From positions 1,178,001 to 1,242,000 of the forward strand of contig NZ_OMPD01000014.1 in NCBI RefSeq assembly GCF_900312745.1: DNA of 64,000 bases, written 5' to 3'. A program made the translations under genes and the position numbers. This document shows, in pieces, positions 8,508-18,415 of the stretch (positions are counted from its first letter, which is position 1; each line of letters starts with the position of its first letter). This DNA comes from Aquimarina sp. AU58. Its GTDB lineage: Bacteria; Bacteroidota; Bacteroidia; Flavobacteriales; Flavobacteriaceae. Under the pieces are notes generated by a model, which worked only from the letters and a program-made list of their open reading frames with translations, made no database searches and had not been told where the DNA came from.

Positions 8508-8659
8508 GTAAAATTATACGGAAACCGATAGGATTAAAATAATCATTAAAACGGGTAGAGTTGTGGTTGTTTTAATTATTATGGATTATTGATTTTTCTC
8601 AAAAATAAGATATATAAATGTTTTGATGTTCGAATTAAGCTATCTGATATGATGAATGG

Positions 8660-11254
8660 CTAAAAAGGATAATTAATTCCAAAATTATAAACTGCTTCAG
8701 AGAAGTTATACCCTTTAAACCACCTTTTATTTTGATCGTTGGCTGGATTAAAAGTTTTAAATCCTATGTCAAGTCTTAAAACGAAGAAATTAAAATCATA
8801 TCGAAACCCGAAACCACTTCCTAGAGCAATTTCCCGTACATCATCTAATTCTGAAAAGATAGCATCTTCTTCTTCTACATTGTCCAAAACATTCCAAATG
8901 TTTCCGGCATCAACAAATAATGCTCCATGTAATGACCCTAGAATCTTGTATCGGTACTCTGCATTTAGTGCAATTTTCATATTAGCTTCATTAAACTCAT
9001 CTCTTCCGCCTGTACTTCCTGGTCCCAGATCATATACTAACCACGCTCTGTTATCATTAGGCCCACCACCAAAGAAACTTCGTGCAAAAGGTATACTATT
9101 AGAATTACCGTAGGGAAGTGCAATTCCTCCAAAAGCTCTAAAGGCAACTACACTTTTTCTTCCTAAATCCCAATGTTTTATATAATCCAATTCTGTTTTT
9201 GCATATTGAGAAAATTCTACACCAAATACCTCAAAACGTTTGTTAGAATTTTCTTTTAATCCGGATATATTTGAAATTGCACTTAATACATTGCCTGCTA
9301 ACTCGATTTTTGCTCTAAATCTTGAGTAGCTTTCATCATAAAGATTTTCTCTATTGTTTTTTGTGTAGGTATAACTCGAAGCAAAGATTAAATTGTCTTC
9401 GGTTAATCTTACCTTTCTTTCATTGATATTTCGAATCTCTTGTAATTGATCTGATGTTAGATCAGAATCTGCTGCAGAGCTTAAAGATTCTGCTATAAAT
9501 CCATTTGCTCCACTAGGTATATGTAATATGGCATTATCTATATTTGGAGTACCGGTATCTGGTTGAGAAAAGAATGGAGAATCTACCTCAAGAACTCTTG
9601 TAGCAATATTATTAAGCCTGTTAAATGAAGTGTTATAAATGTTAAAATAATTACTAGTGTTTAAGTTTCTAACGTATTGTATATTAATAAGATCAAATTG
9701 ATTGGTTAGGATATTGCTGGGTTTCCATCGATAATTAAATACTCCTGTAGCATTTTGTTTGTCAAGACCAATATTTTGCTGAACATTCATTCCGAAAATA
9801 AGATTGGTGGTTGGTGACATGTGTTTTGGAATAATTTTATTGGTTCTAAGTGGGAAAAGTATTTTTGGAAATGATAGTTTTATATCTGCTCCTACTTCAG
9901 ATATATTAAAGAATTTTTGACCACCATCTATTGCATCACTAGAAGAACCAATACTTCCTCGAGCCGAGATCTCTAAGATTTCGGCACCTCCAAAAACATT
10001 TCGTATCAAAAGAGATCCCCCAAAACCTATTCCGAAGGCTTGAATATTTGATGTCGATACATCAAAATCTATATTTGTACTGTATTTTTTTCTTGGGGTT
10101 AATAAAATATTAGCAACAAGGTTTTCTCCAGATGAATCATTGGGATCAATCTCATAATTTATGTTAGGGTATTTAAATGTTCTTAAGTTATTAATTTGGT
10201 TATAAGTATTTGTACGGTCTTTATCTCTAAAAATCTCGCCAGGGGTGATAAGAACAGAATTTGTAATTGCCTTACGGGTGTATTTTATTTTGTCATACCC
10301 ATAGATGTTATATCCTTTGTAAAAAGTGCTATCCTTGGGGTTTTGATTTCGATTTTGATATGAATAATCGGTAAAAATATTCACTTTACTTATTTTATGA
10401 ACCTTAAAGGGAATTCTGGCAGTAGAATCTCCATAGGTAATAGAACGATTCTTTATGAGTAAATTTAGATTTACCTTGTGACCTGTGTTAATTGTATCGG
10501 CATCAAATTTTATAAATTCTTTTTCAAAGTGATAGAGTCCAGAATTTCGGTATAATGATGTTAGTCTTTCTCGTTCTGCCTCTATATCCAGAGTTTTGTA
10601 TTGTTTTCCTGAAATGATTGTAGATTTTTCAGTATTAAGTTGGTAAATAGAGTCCGCAACCTTGGATTCTATTCTAGTGTTAAGCGAATCAATAAAATAG
10701 GGTTGGTGCGGTTTTACATAATAATCTACCGTTGCGGTTTTATTATCTTTTGTATTAATTTTATAATCTGCTTCAATATTAAACCAGCCGTTATTCCAAT
10801 AATAAGCTTGTAATCTTTTTATAGAGCGTTTTACTTTTGATTCGTCAATAATTGAAGGAGGCTCTCCTGTACTTTTAAGCCATTCATTAATACGTGATAA
10901 TCCTACACCTAATCTATCTACTTGCTTTTTTGAAAGAAACTTGATGATTCGTTTTTCTCGTTTAGGTTTTCTTGTTAGCCAATCTTGATATAAAGAATCT
11001 TGATTTACACTGGCTAAATTATATATGTGAAGCCTAATAGGGATTCCTAATAGTTTAATATTGGGTTTTTGATATAATTGATTGTATAGTTTTGGGTTCT
11101 TAGTTTTAGCACTATCAACATAAATTTGATTTTTTTTCAAAAGATATTCACTCTCGGGAACTCTCTTTACCGCATTACACGAAAATAAAAAGATGCTAGT
11201 TAAAGTAATTAATAATATTTTTGTCAGAAAGTGTTTCAACCTGTATTCATTCAT
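8660..11254 (-). CDS. tamL: TamL-type BamA/TamA-family outer-membrane lipoprotein
   Basis: An 864-residue protein with a signal peptide and lipobox Cys26 (IFLFSC), POTRA-like periplasmic repeats in the first half (about 60-400) and a C-terminal BamA/TamA-type beta-barrel (about 440-864) ending in Phe (NFGINYPF). The barrel keeps the family motif GGPNDNRAW, the equivalent of the VRGY/F substrate-exit motif. Bacteroidota encode such a lipidated TamA, called TamL, thought to act with TamB in outer-membrane biogenesis. A TATTTTTG box at 11260-11267 lies so close to the ATG that the leader would be almost absent. A TTG at 11239 would give a compact signal peptide starting MKHFLTK and is a fair alternative start. 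Confidence 0.88.
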   Translation of the reverse strand: MNEYRLKHFLTKILLITLTSIFLFSCNAVKRVPESEYLLKKNQIYVDSAKTKNPKLYNQLYQKPNIKLLGIPIRLHIYNLASVNQDSLYQDWLTRKPKREKRIIKFLSKKQVDRLGVGLSRINEWLKSTGEPPSIIDESKVKRSIKRLQAYYWNNGWFNIEADYKINTKDNKTATVDYYVKPHQPYFIDSLNTRIESKVADSIYQLNTEKSTIISGKQYKTLDIEAERERLTSLYRNSGLYHFEKEFIKFDADTINTGHKVNLNLLIKNRSITYGDSTARIPFKVHKISKVNIFTDYSYQNRNQNPKDSTFYKGYNIYGYDKIKYTRKAITNSVLITPGEIFRDKDRTNTYNQINNLRTFKYPNINYEIDPNDSSGENLVANILLTPRKKYSTNIDFDVSTSNIQAFGIGFGGSLLIRNVFGGAEILEISARGSIGSSSDAIDGGQKFFNISEVGADIKLSFPKILFPLRTNKIIPKHMSPTTNLIFGMNVQQNIGLDKQNATGVFNYRWKPSNILTNQFDLINIQYVRNLNTSNYFNIYNTSFNRLNNIATRVLEVDSPFFSQPDTGTPNIDNAILHIPSGANGFIAESLSSAADSDLTSDQLQEIRNINERKVRLTEDNLIFASSYTYTKNNRENLYDESYSRFRAKIELAGNVLSAISNISGLKENSNKRFEVFGVEFSQYAKTELDYIKHWDLGRKSVVAFRAFGGIALPYGNSNSIPFARSFFGGGPNDNRAWLVYDLGPGSTGGRDEFNEANMKIALNAEYRYKILGSLHGALFVDAGNIWNVLDNVEEEDAIFSELDDVREIALGSGFGFRYDFNFFVLRLDIGFKTFNPANDQNKRWFKGYNFSEAVYNFGINYPF

Positions 11255-11259
11255 TGATT

Positions 11260-11267
11260 CAAAAATA
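11260..11267 (-). promoter_or_regulatory. Bacteroidota -7 box for tamL
   Basis: TATTTTTG on the minus strand, within the 23-base gap between the divergent tamL and methyltransferase start codons. Initiation would fall at or next to the tamL ATG, implying a leaderless or nearly leaderless transcript. Confidence 0.45.
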
Positions 11268-11277
11268 CACTATTTGT

Positions 11278-12009
11278 ATGGTTAGCAAAAACCAAAAGAA
11301 ACTAATAAAGAGTTTATATCAAAAAAAGTACCGAAAACAACATGGATTGTTTGTTGCAGAAGGTAAAAAAGTGATTAGGGAGTTACTTGAAGCTAATCTT
11401 AAGCTTCATTCTCTCTTTACATTAGAGGTAGGAATCTTTGATGTTTCTACGACCTTAGAGTATGGTATTACAGAGGAGGAGTTAAAACAGATTAGTTTTT
11501 TGACTACCCCACAAGTTGCATTGGCAGTATTTCATATCTCTGAAGTGAAAAAAACAAGCTCAAGCGGATTGATTTTGGCATTAGATGATGTTAGAGACCC
11601 TGGTAATTTAGGGACTATAATTCGTCTTTGTGACTGGTTTGGGATACAAGATTTGGTGTGTTCTTTGCAAACTGTAGATTGTTATAACCCCAAAGTGATA
11701 CAAGCTACAATGGGATCCATTACAAGAGTAAATATTAGTTATATGAATTTAATGGAATTTTTAACTTTAGAAACATCAAATTCTAGGATTTTTGGCACTT
11801 TTATGAATGGAGACTCTATTTATACCGAGAAATTACCCAAAGATGCTATTGTTATAATGGGTAATGAAGCAAATGGAATTTCTGAAGATATCCAGAGCCT
11901 TGTTAAAGATAGGATAACGATTCCGCAATTTGGATCAGATCAAAAGACAGAAAGCCTTAATGTTGCTACCGCAACAGCTATTGTGCTTAGTGAATTTAGA
12001 AGGTCTTAA
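11278..12009 (+). CDS. TrmH/SpoU-family RNA 2'-O-methyltransferase
   Basis: A 243-residue SPOUT methyltransferase that would add a 2'-O-methyl group to a nucleotide of 23S rRNA or tRNA using S-adenosylmethionine. The three SPOUT motifs are visible: DVRDPGNLGTIIRL, IVIMGNEANGIS, and TIPQFGSDQKTESLNVATA. The N-terminal 90 residues form the usual substrate-binding domain (KKYRKQHGLFVAEGKKV). Position 11278 is chosen over an upstream ATG at 11221 because the upstream stretch overlaps tamL and does not resemble the family. The exact target nucleotide cannot be told. Confidence 0.92.
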   Translation: MVSKNQKKLIKSLYQKKYRKQHGLFVAEGKKVIRELLEANLKLHSLFTLEVGIFDVSTTLEYGITEEELKQISFLTTPQVALAVFHISEVKKTSSSGLILALDDVRDPGNLGTIIRLCDWFGIQDLVCSLQTVDCYNPKVIQATMGSITRVNISYMNLMEFLTLETSNSRIFGTFMNGDSIYTEKLPKDAIVIMGNEANGISEDIQSLVKDRITIPQFGSDQKTESLNVATATAIVLSEFRRS

Positions 12010-12019
12010 CTAAGTAAAA

Positions 12020-12727
12020 TTATTGAAACGTGAAATTTATAAAAATCCCTCTTGTCGACATTTTGTCAATAGTCGAAGTATAGGGACTATTAGGATCATT
12101 ATCTTTTACCAATTCATCAGACATAGCAAAAACTCCTCTAATAGATGGAGTAAATTTGAAATACTGTAAATATAAATCTATACCAAAACCAATTTCATAA
12201 TAATTAGTGTTGGTTTTCATTCTAAATTGCCCTACACTATTATCATCAGGATTATCTTCGTTACTAGATAAGTTTATAGAGGTAGAAACGCCTCCAACAA
12301 TAAAAGGCTTAATATTATTGATTCTTTTGGTCGATATTTTTAACAATAACGGCACATGAACATATGTTGATTTAACCTCTCGTACAGATTCAAAATCAGA
12401 AGTGAATTGAGGATTCGAAAATCTTAGATTTCGAGTATTAAAAGTAACCATAGGTTCTAATCTAAGATCAAAATAATCATTTAACCTCAGATTCCCTAAA
12501 AGACCTACACTAAAACCTATAGATTCGTCATGTATAATATCGGTTTCTGGGGCATCAGTTTTATAATCAAAATTAAAATCATAAAGGTTAAATCCAAGAA
12601 TATAGCCATAACTGAATCTTGGCTTATCAAAGTTTTGAAGGTTTTGTACCTTTTCTTTAGAAAATAACTGGGCACTCATGTTTTGAGTACATATTATAAC
12701 AACTATTAAGATAAATATTCTTTTCAT
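12020..12727 (-). CDS. porT: T9SS/gliding-associated outer-membrane protein PorT
   Basis: A 235-residue protein with a signal peptide (cleavage after about MSAQ) and an outer-membrane beta-barrel pattern of alternating aromatic strands ending in Phe-Gln (GIFINFTFQ). The opening segment after the signal (FDKPRFSYGYILGFNLYDF) and the position immediately downstream of ubiE/menG match the PorT/SprT component of the type IX secretion system. A T9SS substrate is encoded at the right edge of this window, so the system should be functional in this organism. A generic barrel protein is the alternative. Confidence 0.82.
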   Translation of the reverse strand: MKRIFILIVVIICTQNMSAQLFSKEKVQNLQNFDKPRFSYGYILGFNLYDFNFDYKTDAPETDIIHDESIGFSVGLLGNLRLNDYFDLRLEPMVTFNTRNLRFSNPQFTSDFESVREVKSTYVHVPLLLKISTKRINNIKPFIVGGVSTSINLSSNEDNPDDNSVGQFRMKTNTNYYEIGFGIDLYLQYFKFTPSIRGVFAMSDELVKDNDPNSPYTSTIDKMSTRGIFINFTFQ

Positions 12728-12781
12728 CTAAATTAAAATTAACCTTTTAATGGTTTAACCCTCTCATTTATTATGGTGCTA

Positions 12782-13510
12782 CTATTTTGTAGCTGTGTAA
12801 ATTGTAGCGACACCAAAAGTTTGTGGGCTATCTTTGACTTCTATAAACCCGATTTTTTTCAAAATATTGTTGAAGGCTTCTCCATAAGGAAAAGCGGCAG
12901 CACTTTCGCTTAGATAAGAATAAGCAGATTTATCCTTTGAGAATAACCTGCCGACAAGCGGTAGTATTGTTGTCGAATAAAACTTGTATCCTTGTTTATA
13001 TGGGGTTTTGGTAGGAATAGAAGTTTCTAAAACTACAAAAATCCCTCCGGGTTTAAGAACTCTAAATACCTCTGAAAGTCCTTTTTCTAAATTTTCAAAA
13101 TTTCGTACCCCAAAAGCTACGGTTATCGCATCAAAATAATTTTCATCATAAGGAAGGTTTTCACTATCTCCTTGTACCATATTAATAATGGTGTCTAATT
13201 TTTTTATTGCAATCTTTTGCCTTCCAACTTCTAACATTCCTGTAGAAATATCAAGACCAATGATTTCTGATGCCCCTGTTTTTGATAGATTTATAGCCAG
13301 ATCACCAGTTCCCGTAGCAACATCCAAAATTCTTTTAGGATTTGTTTTGCTAACAAGTTTCACTACTTTTTTGCGCCATTTTACATCAATGCCAAAAGAG
13401 ATAACACGATTTAATCCGTCATAATTCTCTGAAATAGTATCAAACATCTCGGCGACCTGCTCTTTTTTAGACCGGGTCTTATCTTTATATGGAGTTATTT
13501 TTTCTGACAT
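12782..13510 (-). CDS. ubiE: Demethylmenaquinone/ubiquinone methyltransferase
   Basis: A 242-residue class I SAM methyltransferase catalysing the last step of menaquinone synthesis (often named menG); menaquinone is the quinone the Na+-NQR in this window would reduce. Diagnostic motifs are [18 protein letters not shown], the SAM loop [12 protein letters not shown], and [12 protein letters not shown]. The start at 13510 ([10 protein letters not shown]) is preferred to an ATG at 13528 because a TATATTTG promoter box occupies 13526-13533. It probably forms a transcription unit with porT. Confidence 0.95.
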   Translation of the reverse strand: MSEKITPYKDKTRSKKEQVAEMFDTISENYDGLNRVISFGIDVKWRKKVVKLVSKTNPKRILDVATGTGDLAINLSKTGASEIIGLDISTGMLEVGRQKIAIKKLDTIINMVQGDSENLPYDENYFDAITVAFGVRNFENLEKGLSEVFRVLKPGGIFVVLETSIPTKTPYKQGYKFYSTTILPLVGRLFSKDKSAYSYLSESAAAFPYGEAFNNILKKIGFIEVKDSPQTFGVATIYTATK

Positions 13511-13525
13511 TAAAAAAAATTTAGG

Positions 13526-13533
13526 CAAATATA
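13526..13533 (-). promoter_or_regulatory. Bacteroidota -7 box for ubiE-porT
   Basis: The minus strand reads TATATTTG, 15 bases before the chosen ATG. It overlaps the alternative upstream ATG and so decides the start. Confidence 0.55.
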
Positions 13534-13711
13534 CATTTTTGATATTGAACTAATCCTGAGTTTTGTTGTTTAAGCAAAAAAATGTGATTTTGCTCCATAA
13601 TAAAGGTTTTGTAAGCAATGATTTTTGATTACAGAATGATAAAAAATACGATCAGAAATATCAGAATTGAAGTTGGAGATCATCAAATTTTACCAGTTAG
13701 TCAATTTACAT

Positions 13712-13719
13712 TATCTTTG
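13712..13719 (+). promoter_or_regulatory. Bacteroidota -7 box for trkA-trkH
   Basis: TATCTTTG matches TAnnTTTG and lies about 100 bases before the trkA start codon. A -33 box is not clear. Confidence 0.4.
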
Positions 13720-13820
13720 TACGCTTTTATATTCTAAGACATTACTTCTTGTTATTTTGAAGTGTAGTATTTAGTCTTAGTTTGATTTTATCTTTAGATG
13801 GAAAACAATAAACAAAACCA

Positions 13821-15170
13821 ATGAAAATCATAATCGCCGGAGCTGGTGAGGTAGGATTTCATTTGGCGAAATTACTCTCGTTTGAATCCCAGGACATTAC
13901 TCTTATAGATACAGATAAGGAATGTCTTAATTATGCGGATACTCACCTTGATATTAGAGTTATTAAAGGAGATTCGACTTCAATTGCTATTTTAAAAGAA
14001 GCAAGAGTAGATAATGTAGATATGGTAATTAGTGTTACCTCTAGCGAAACGACCAATATTACAATATGTGTATTGGCAAAACAACTTGGAGCTAAACGTA
14101 CAATTGCCAGGATTTCGAATACAGAGTTCATAGAAAATAAAGAAGAAGTAGGGTTTATTAAATTTGGTATTGATGAGCTTATTTCTCCAGAGGCCTTGGC
14201 AGCTAGTGAAATAGAATTACTGCTTAGTCAATCCGCATTTCACGGGAGTTACGAATTTGAGAATGGTGCGCTAACGATGGTAGGAACAACCTTATCTAAA
14301 GAAGCATTATTTGTTGGTAAAACGGTAAGACAAGCAGCAGAGGTTTTTCCAGAGTTACACTTTATGCCTATCGCAATTCAACGCTCAGGAACTCAATATA
14401 CATTAATTCCTAGAGGAGATACTACTTTTAAAGAAGGAGATCAAGTCTATTTTGTGACTTCTAAAGGTGGAGTAGAAGAGTTGTATAAGTTAACCGGAAA
14501 AGTTAAAGAACAAATCAAGAATGTAATGATTCTTGGTGGGAGTAAGATTGGTTATAAGACTTCTCGCGACCTTTGTGATCACAAATTTAGAGTAAAACTA
14601 ATCGAGAAAGATAGAGAGAAATCTTTTGATCTTGCCGATGAATTACCTAATGCTTTAATTATTAATGGTGATGGACGAAATGTAGAATTACTACAAGAAG
14701 AAGGTATAGATGGGATGGATGCTTTTATAGCGGTGACAGGTAATTCTGAGACCAATATAATGTCTTGTCTGGTAGCTAAATCTAAGGGAGTGAGAAAAAC
14801 TATTGCATTAGTAGAAAACATGGATTATTTTCAGCTGTCTCATTCTATAGGTATAGATACCTTAATTAATAAGAAACTTCTGGCTGCAAACAATATTTTT
14901 AGATTTATTAGAAAAGGTGAGGTTGTAGCAATGACCAAACTTAATAATATGAATGCCGAGCTGTTAGAGTTTATTGTTAAATCTTCTTCAGAAGTAAGTG
15001 ATAATTTAATCAAAGATTTAGATTTTCCGCGTTCTGCCATAATTGCTGGAGTTATTAGAGATGAAGAAGGAATGATCCCACTGGGAGATTTTTATATTCA
15101 GGCCGGAGACCGGGTAGTGGTATGTTGTTTGCCAAAATCTATTAAGAAAATAGAAAAGCTTTTCCTTTAA
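13821..15170 (+). CDS. trkA: Trk potassium uptake regulator TrkA
   Basis: A 449-residue peripheral protein gating the TrkH channel. It contains two tandem RCK units, each with a Rossmann NAD-binding domain (IIIAGAGEVGFHLAK near the start and VMILGGSKIGYKTSR near residue 235) followed by an RCK_C ligand domain (about 140-220 and 365-449). The duplicated length equals the TrkA of E. coli. The stop codon is one base from the trkH start codon, so the pair is one operon. Confidence 0.96.
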   Translation: MKIIIAGAGEVGFHLAKLLSFESQDITLIDTDKECLNYADTHLDIRVIKGDSTSIAILKEARVDNVDMVISVTSSETTNITICVLAKQLGAKRTIARISNTEFIENKEEVGFIKFGIDELISPEALAASEIELLLSQSAFHGSYEFENGALTMVGTTLSKEALFVGKTVRQAAEVFPELHFMPIAIQRSGTQYTLIPRGDTTFKEGDQVYFVTSKGGVEELYKLTGKVKEQIKNVMILGGSKIGYKTSRDLCDHKFRVKLIEKDREKSFDLADELPNALIINGDGRNVELLQEEGIDGMDAFIAVTGNSETNIMSCLVAKSKGVRKTIALVENMDYFQLSHSIGIDTLINKKLLAANNIFRFIRKGEVVAMTKLNNMNAELLEFIVKSSSEVSDNLIKDLDFPRSAIIAGVIRDEEGMIPLGDFYIQAGDRVVVCCLPKSIKKIEKLFL

Positions 15171-15171
15171 G

Positions 15172-16668
15172 ATGTACAGATTAAACTATAAGATTATCTC
15201 ACATATCATGGGGCTGTTGTTACTCTGTAACGGCGGGTTTATGCTAATCGCCACTGGTATTAGTTTTATCTATAAAGATGGAGTTACTTTAGAGATCATG
15301 ATGGCATCACTGGCTACGATGTTTATTGGGATTATCTTAATGTTTTTAACGAGAGAACATCAAAAAGAAATCAATAAACGAGAAGGGTATATTGTTGTAA
15401 CTTTTGGCTGGATATTTATGTCTCTTAGCGGAACCTTACCTTACTTATTCTCGGGAGCAATACCATCTTTTACTAATGCTTTTTTTGAAACCATGTCGGG
15501 ATATACTACCACAGGTGCGTCTATTCTTAATGAAATAGAGATTATCCCTAAAGGAGTTTTGTTTTGGCGCAGTTTAACGCATTGGATTGGAGGCATGGGA
15601 ATTATTGTATTGGCCATTGCTATTTTACCTTTGTTAGGGATAGGAGGGATGCAACTATTTGCTGCAGAGGCACCTGGGCCAAGTGCAGATAAATTACACC
15701 CTAGAATTACAGATACTGCAAAACGATTATGGTTGATCTATTTTGGATATACCGTTGCAGAAACTATTCTTTTAAAACTGGCAGGGATGAATTTCTTTGA
15801 TGCAATAAACCATGCATTAAGTACATTGTCTACAGGAGGGTTTTCTACTAAAAATGCAAGTGTTGCCTATTGGAACGATCAACCGCTAATACAATATATC
15901 ATCATACTGTTTATGTTTTTGGCAGGAATGAATTTTGTACTTAGCTATTTTGGATTTAAAGGCAAGGTTCAAAAAATTATAAGAGATGAAGAATTTAAAT
16001 TTTATGCCCTTTCTGTTATCATATTTACAGCAATAGCTACTCTTGTAATATATAGTAAAGCAGATATGTCTATTTCCTCTATTGATCATCCAATGGTGTG
16101 GGGAGAAGCAGAAAGTGCTTTTCGTCATGCACTATTTCAAGTACTTGCAGTAATTACTACTACAGGTTTTGTAAGTGCAGATTTTACAATGTGGACATCA
16201 TTTTTAACAGTTTTTTTCTTCGGGATTATGTTCCTGGGCGGTTCTGCCGGATCTACCTCGGGAGGTATTAAAGTAGTGCGACATTTAATAACTATTAAAA
16301 ATGGGATTTTAGAATTTAAAAGAACACTGCATCCCAGAGCAATATTACCAGTAAGATATAATAGAAGATCTGTCTCTAAGGAAATTGTATTTAATATATT
16401 GGCATTTTTTATCTTATATATGCTTTCTTTTATTATTGGTTCTGTGGTTTTAGGTGCATTAGGATTAGATTTTGAAACTGCAATTGGTGGAGCAGCTTCT
16501 TCTCTAGGTAATGTTGGCCCTGCTTTTGGTAAACTTAGTCCGGTAAATAACTTCGATGTACTACCAGCCTTTGGGAAATGGTGGTGCTGCTTCCTTATGT
16601 TAATAGGAAGGTTAGAACTCTTTACAGTGCTGATACTTCTTACCCCGTTTTTCTGGAGAAATAGGTAA
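15172..16668 (+). CDS. trkH: Trk potassium transporter membrane subunit
   Basis: A 498-residue integral membrane K+ channel subunit of the SKT family, with four M1-pore-M2 repeats. The four selectivity-filter segments are visible in order: GYTTTGASI, STGGFST, TTTGFVS and SLGNVGP. The intramembrane loop region (GSAGSTSGGIKVVRH) follows filter 3. It is expressed with TrkA and, using membrane potential, ATP or NAD as gating signals, would supply K+ uptake. The end converges with the small gene at 16675 with no terminator between. Confidence 0.96.
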   Translation: MYRLNYKIISHIMGLLLLCNGGFMLIATGISFIYKDGVTLEIMMASLATMFIGIILMFLTREHQKEINKREGYIVVTFGWIFMSLSGTLPYLFSGAIPSFTNAFFETMSGYTTTGASILNEIEIIPKGVLFWRSLTHWIGGMGIIVLAIAILPLLGIGGMQLFAAEAPGPSADKLHPRITDTAKRLWLIYFGYTVAETILLKLAGMNFFDAINHALSTLSTGGFSTKNASVAYWNDQPLIQYIIILFMFLAGMNFVLSYFGFKGKVQKIIRDEEFKFYALSVIIFTAIATLVIYSKADMSISSIDHPMVWGEAESAFRHALFQVLAVITTTGFVSADFTMWTSFLTVFFFGIMFLGGSAGSTSGGIKVVRHLITIKNGILEFKRTLHPRAILPVRYNRRSVSKEIVFNILAFFILYMLSFIIGSVVLGALGLDFETAIGGAASSLGNVGPAFGKLSPVNNFDVLPAFGKWWCCFLMLIGRLELFTVLILLTPFFWRNR

Positions 16669-16674
16669 TTTAGT

Positions 16675-16962
16675 TTATTGCATTTGCCACTCCCAGGTTG
16701 CAGAAGAATTTGGTACTATAGCCCATAACTCAGCAACTTTTTTGATAGTGTCTTTTACAGTTCCCTTTATGCTTTTTAGCTCTCCATCTTCAATTAGAAA
16801 AATATCTAATATTGATTCGTAAAATCTAATGTAGTTAGCGCTAAACTCTTTTTCGGGTTTGATGTTTAAGATTTCATCATCTGTGTGAGTGACGTCAAAG
16901 TTTTCTTTAAAGATTTCAAGGACATTTTTTTTGACGATACGTTCCTTTTCTAGAGTATCCAT
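16675..16962 (-). CDS. Small conserved-looking protein of unknown function
   Basis: A 95-residue acidic cytosolic protein with no signal peptide or membrane segment and mixed alpha/beta character; it ends in a Trp-rich tail (WAIVPNSSATWEWQMQ). It stands alone between trkH (convergent) and the aminotransferase gene. No family is recognised. Coding use resembles its neighbours, which supports a real gene. Confidence 0.6.
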   Translation of the reverse strand: MDTLEKERIVKKNVLEIFKENFDVTHTDDEILNIKPEKEFSANYIRFYESILDIFLIEDGELKSIKGTVKDTIKKVAELWAIVPNSSATWEWQMQ

Positions 16963-17121
16963 AACAATTGGTTTTAAGTTGGTTCTTTTTGAATACTTGT
17001 TTTTTGTAAAACTAATATTCGGGATATGGCAAAAGTATAACTCTAATTTCGTTTATTTAGTATAGAAGGCAGTTTTAAAAATTGTAAAATAAGGTTAAAA
17101 TTTACTTAACGTTTGCTAAAA

Positions 17122-17161
17122 AAATATGCCAATACCTTATTTTATAGGCATTGGCATATTT
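17122..17161 (-). terminator. Terminator after the aminotransferase gene
   Basis: Arms AAATATGCCAAT and ATTGGCATATTT enclose a 16-base loop downstream of the aminotransferase stop codon, with a T-rich run (TTTTTTAGC) following on the minus strand. Confidence 0.75.
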
Positions 17162-17187
17162 ATAAAAAGTTAAAACCGGTTACATTA

Positions 17188-18396
17188 TTAACTCACGGCT
17201 TCTTTAATTCTTTTGATCGCTTCTTTGATTTCTTCTGTACTGGCAGCATATGATATTCTAATACAATTACTATTTCCAAAAGCAATACCCGTTACTGTGG
17301 CAACGTTAGCTTCTTCTAATAAGAACATTGAAAAATCTGTAGCATTTTCGATGGCATGTCCTTGTAATGTTTTACCAAAGTAATATGAAATGTCAGGAAA
17401 AACATAAAATGCTCCTTCTGGTTCATTACATTCGAACCCAGGAATTTCAGATAACAGGCCTAGTATTAGTTTTCTTCGCTCTTTAAACTCATCAACCATA
17501 TACTGGATTTTACTAACCGGAGCTTCAAGAGCAGTAATTACAGCACGTTGGGCAATACAATTCGCTCCACTAGTTACCTGACCCTGCATTTTATTACATG
17601 CTCGGGCGATAGAAGCAGGTGCTCCAATATATCCTATTCGCCATCCTGTCATGGCAAAAGCTTTAGCAACCCCATTAACAGTTACTGTTCTGTTATACAT
17701 GTCTTCAAATTGAGCCATAGAAGCATGACCGCCAACATAATTAATATGCTCATATATTTCATCACTTACTACAATGATATTAGGATATTTCTGTAGTACG
17801 TCTGCCAATGCTCTTAATTCTTCTTTGCTATAAATAGATCCGCTTGGGTTACAAGGAGAACTATACCATAGCATTTTGGTTTTTGGTGTAATCGCTTTTT
17901 CGAGCTGTTCGGCGGTTATTTTAAAATCCGTATCAATAGAAGTTTTTACTTCTACAGGAACTCCTCCAGAAAGTTTTATAATATCACTGTAACTTACCCA
18001 GTAAGGACATGGTAGAATCACTTCATCTCCTGGGTTAATGTATACTTGGGCAACATTATAAAGAGATTGTTTTGCTCCAGTAGAAACAACTATTTGAGAA
18101 TGATCATAAGTAAGACCATTATCACGTTTAAATTTAGTAATAATTGCATCTTTCAGCGCTACGTATCCATCAACTGGTGTGTATGAATTGTAGTTGTCAT
18201 TTACAGCTTGTATAGCAGCTTCTTTAATAAAATCCGGAGTGTTAAAATCTGGTTCTCCAAGACTAAGACCGATAATATCCTTCCCTTCGGCTCTTAGTTC
18301 ACGTGCTTTTGCAGCCATTGCTAATGTAGCTGATGCTTTAAGCGCATTGATTTTGTCTGATAATTGTATGCTCATTTCTGATACTTGTGTGCTCAT
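17188..18396 (-). CDS. Class I/II pyridoxal-phosphate aminotransferase (aspartate aminotransferase-like)
   Basis: A 402-residue fold-type I PLP enzyme, most like aspartate aminotransferase subgroup Ib, interconverting aspartate and 2-oxoglutarate with oxaloacetate and glutamate. Visible motifs are YSSPCNPSGSIY, the PLP-contacting VSDEIYEH, the Schiff-base lysine in VNGVAKAFAMTGWRIGY, and the carboxylate-binding Arg in NCIRISYAAS. It lies 19 bases downstream of the desaturase gene and is probably cotranscribed. Substrate choice within the Ib group (aspartate, prephenate, aromatic) is not certain. Confidence 0.9.
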   Translation of the reverse strand: MSTQVSEMSIQLSDKINALKASATLAMAAKARELRAEGKDIIGLSLGEPDFNTPDFIKEAAIQAVNDNYNSYTPVDGYVALKDAIITKFKRDNGLTYDHSQIVVSTGAKQSLYNVAQVYINPGDEVILPCPYWVSYSDIIKLSGGVPVEVKTSIDTDFKITAEQLEKAITPKTKMLWYSSPCNPSGSIYSKEELRALADVLQKYPNIIVVSDEIYEHINYVGGHASMAQFEDMYNRTVTVNGVAKAFAMTGWRIGYIGAPASIARACNKMQGQVTSGANCIAQRAVITALEAPVSKIQYMVDEFKERRKLILGLLSEIPGFECNEPEGAFYVFPDISYYFGKTLQGHAIENATDFSMFLLEEANVATVTGIAFGNSNCIRISYAASTEEIKEAIKRIKEAVS

Positions 18397-18415
18397 TTTA
18401 TCTGGTAAATAAAAA

